Origin: Lachnospiraceae bacterium
Lineage (GTDB): Bacteria > Bacillota > Clostridia > Lachnospirales > Lachnospiraceae
Length of the DNA: 7,157 bases
Direction: 5' to 3'
Assembly (NCBI GenBank): GCA_017651385.1
Contig: JAGCCY010000061.1
Location: 1 to 7,157 of the forward strand
Made by a program: the position numbers and the translations under genes. This document shows, one piece after another, positions 6,648 to 7,157 of this stretch (position 1 is its first letter; every line of letters starts with the position of its first letter). The notes beneath the pieces were generated by a model. That model ran no database searches. It worked only from the letters and a program-made list of their open reading frames with translations, and had not been told where the DNA came from.

Positions 6648-7157
6648 TTATATATCCAAATGCAGATCTCCGTCCGCCCAAGCCTCGAAGTTATCCCTGC
6701 AGGCCTTAAATGCAACCAGTAAAACGGGGGCGAAATAACTCGAATTATCATCAATGATGGTCGTATATGCCTTTTCTTTGCTGAAGGCTCTTCTGAATAC
6801 CCTGTCGGTGGTAAGGGCATAATATATATCCGCAATGGATACTATCTGGGCCTCGATCGGAATGGCGTCTCCCTTAAGACCTTCGGGATAACCGCTTCCG
6901 TCATATCTTTCGTGATGGTACTTGATCATGTTCCTGATCGTCTTGTCAAAATCCGCTTCCCATCCTATCTTGACGATATCAAGGATCTCTATCCCCCTGA
7001 ATGTATGGGACTTTATAAACTCATATTCCTCATTCGAAAGCCTTCCCGGTTTAAAAAGAACGCTGTCGGGGATCGCAAGGTTTCCTATGTCAATGAGCGG
7101 GCTGGCAGTTATGATCTGATCGGCTTTACGCTCGGTAAGTTTAAGCTCCGGATTATT
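6648..7157 (-). CDS. HD-GYP domain protein, degenerate active site (5'-truncated by window edge)
   Basis: 169 C-terminal residues are visible; the frame is open to the window's last base, so the start lies outside. (An internal Met at 6929 is not the start, because the conserved domain continues upstream of it.) Numbering from the first visible residue, the HD-GYP landmarks are LIDIGNLAIPD (21-31), LFKPGRLSNEEY (34-45), IKSH (48-51), HHERYDGSGYPEGLKG (81-96) and IADIYYALTTDR (108-119). Intact HD-GYP enzymes hydrolyse cyclic di-GMP. Here the His of HD is Ile22, the Lys of the usual HDIGK is Asn26, the usual second Asp of ADxYDAL is Tyr113, and the usual FDP is FAP (142-144). The metal-ligand candidates Asp23, His51, His81, His82 and Asp110 remain. 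Catalysis may be weak or absent, leaving a nucleotide-binding or partner role. The N-terminal domain (receiver, PAS, GAF or membrane) cannot be seen. Confidence 0.88.
   Translation of the reverse strand, partial: NNPELKLTERKADQIITASPLIDIGNLAIPDSVLFKPGRLSNEEYEFIKSHTFRGIEILDIVKIGWEADFDKTIRNMIKYHHERYDGSGYPEGLKGDAIPIEAQIVSIADIYYALTTDRVFRRAFSKEKAYTTIIDDNSSYFAPVLLVAFKACRDNFEAWADGDLHLDI

Noticed and set aside
6638..6657. Short direct repeat TATATCC-TTTA-TATATCC at the end of the HD-GYP gene
   Set aside because: Only two 7-base copies in A/T-rich sequence across the stop codon; too short to mean anything without further copies.
5886..6722. A 278-codon open frame on the plus strand opposite nagB
   Set aside because: It runs antisense through the strongly conserved nagB, its promoter and the HD-GYP terminator. 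The translation is rich in Cys, Phe and Tyr with no recognisable motif, as expected of a shadow frame.
6572..6835. An 87-codon minus-strand frame overlapping the HD-GYP end
   Set aside because: It is in a different frame from the conserved HD-GYP sequence and reads straight through the terminator into the nagB promoter.

Overview
The window reads as a compact stretch of a low-to-mid GC Gram-positive chromosome. It most resembles the class Clostridia, family Lachnospiraceae (a Butyrivibrio-like organism is my guess). This rests on the Lachnospiraceae-like GlmM sequence, the membrane-tethered clostripain-type peptidase with a Gly-rich N-terminus, the HD-GYP gene, strong AGGAGG-like ribosome binding sites and short T-tailed terminators. 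All six genes lie on the minus strand, so transcription runs from the right end of the window to the left. I see no RNA genes, mobile elements, CRISPR arrays or integration scars. No gene-free stretch exceeds about 160 bases.

In transcription order: (1) 7157-6648 is the C-terminal part of an HD-GYP protein whose 5' end lies outside the window. It keeps the GYP loop but has lost the His of the HD motif and the following Lys. A 12-bp terminator ends it (6594-6630). (2) A promoter that overlaps this terminator's T-tail drives a two-gene operon: nagB (6494-5772, glucosamine-6-phosphate deaminase) and, 10 nt later, glmM (5761-4409, phosphoglucosamine mutase). A terminator follows at 4361-4390. (3) A monocistronic gene for a 138-residue four-helix membrane protein of unknown function (4280-3864) has its own promoter next to the preceding terminator, and its own terminator at 3806-3840. 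(4) A second two-gene unit holds a multi-pass GT-C type glycosyltransferase of the Gpi18-like group (3712-2513) and, 19 nt later, an 818-residue membrane-anchored family C11 (clostripain-like) cysteine peptidase (2493-37). A terminator may be cut off at the left edge.

Functionally, nagB and glmM act on the same metabolite, glucosamine-6-phosphate. One sends it to fructose-6-phosphate and ammonia, the other to the UDP-GlcNAc and cell-wall pathway, so the operon sits at the amino-sugar branch point. The glycosyltransferase and peptidase pair points to cell-surface glycan and protein processing, but its substrates cannot be read from the sequence. Much of the window is ordinary housekeeping. The points most worth a second look are the degenerate HD-GYP active site, the nagB-glmM pairing, and the unusual architecture and genetic linkage of the C11 peptidase. 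I found nothing here that I can honestly call a new defence or mobile system.
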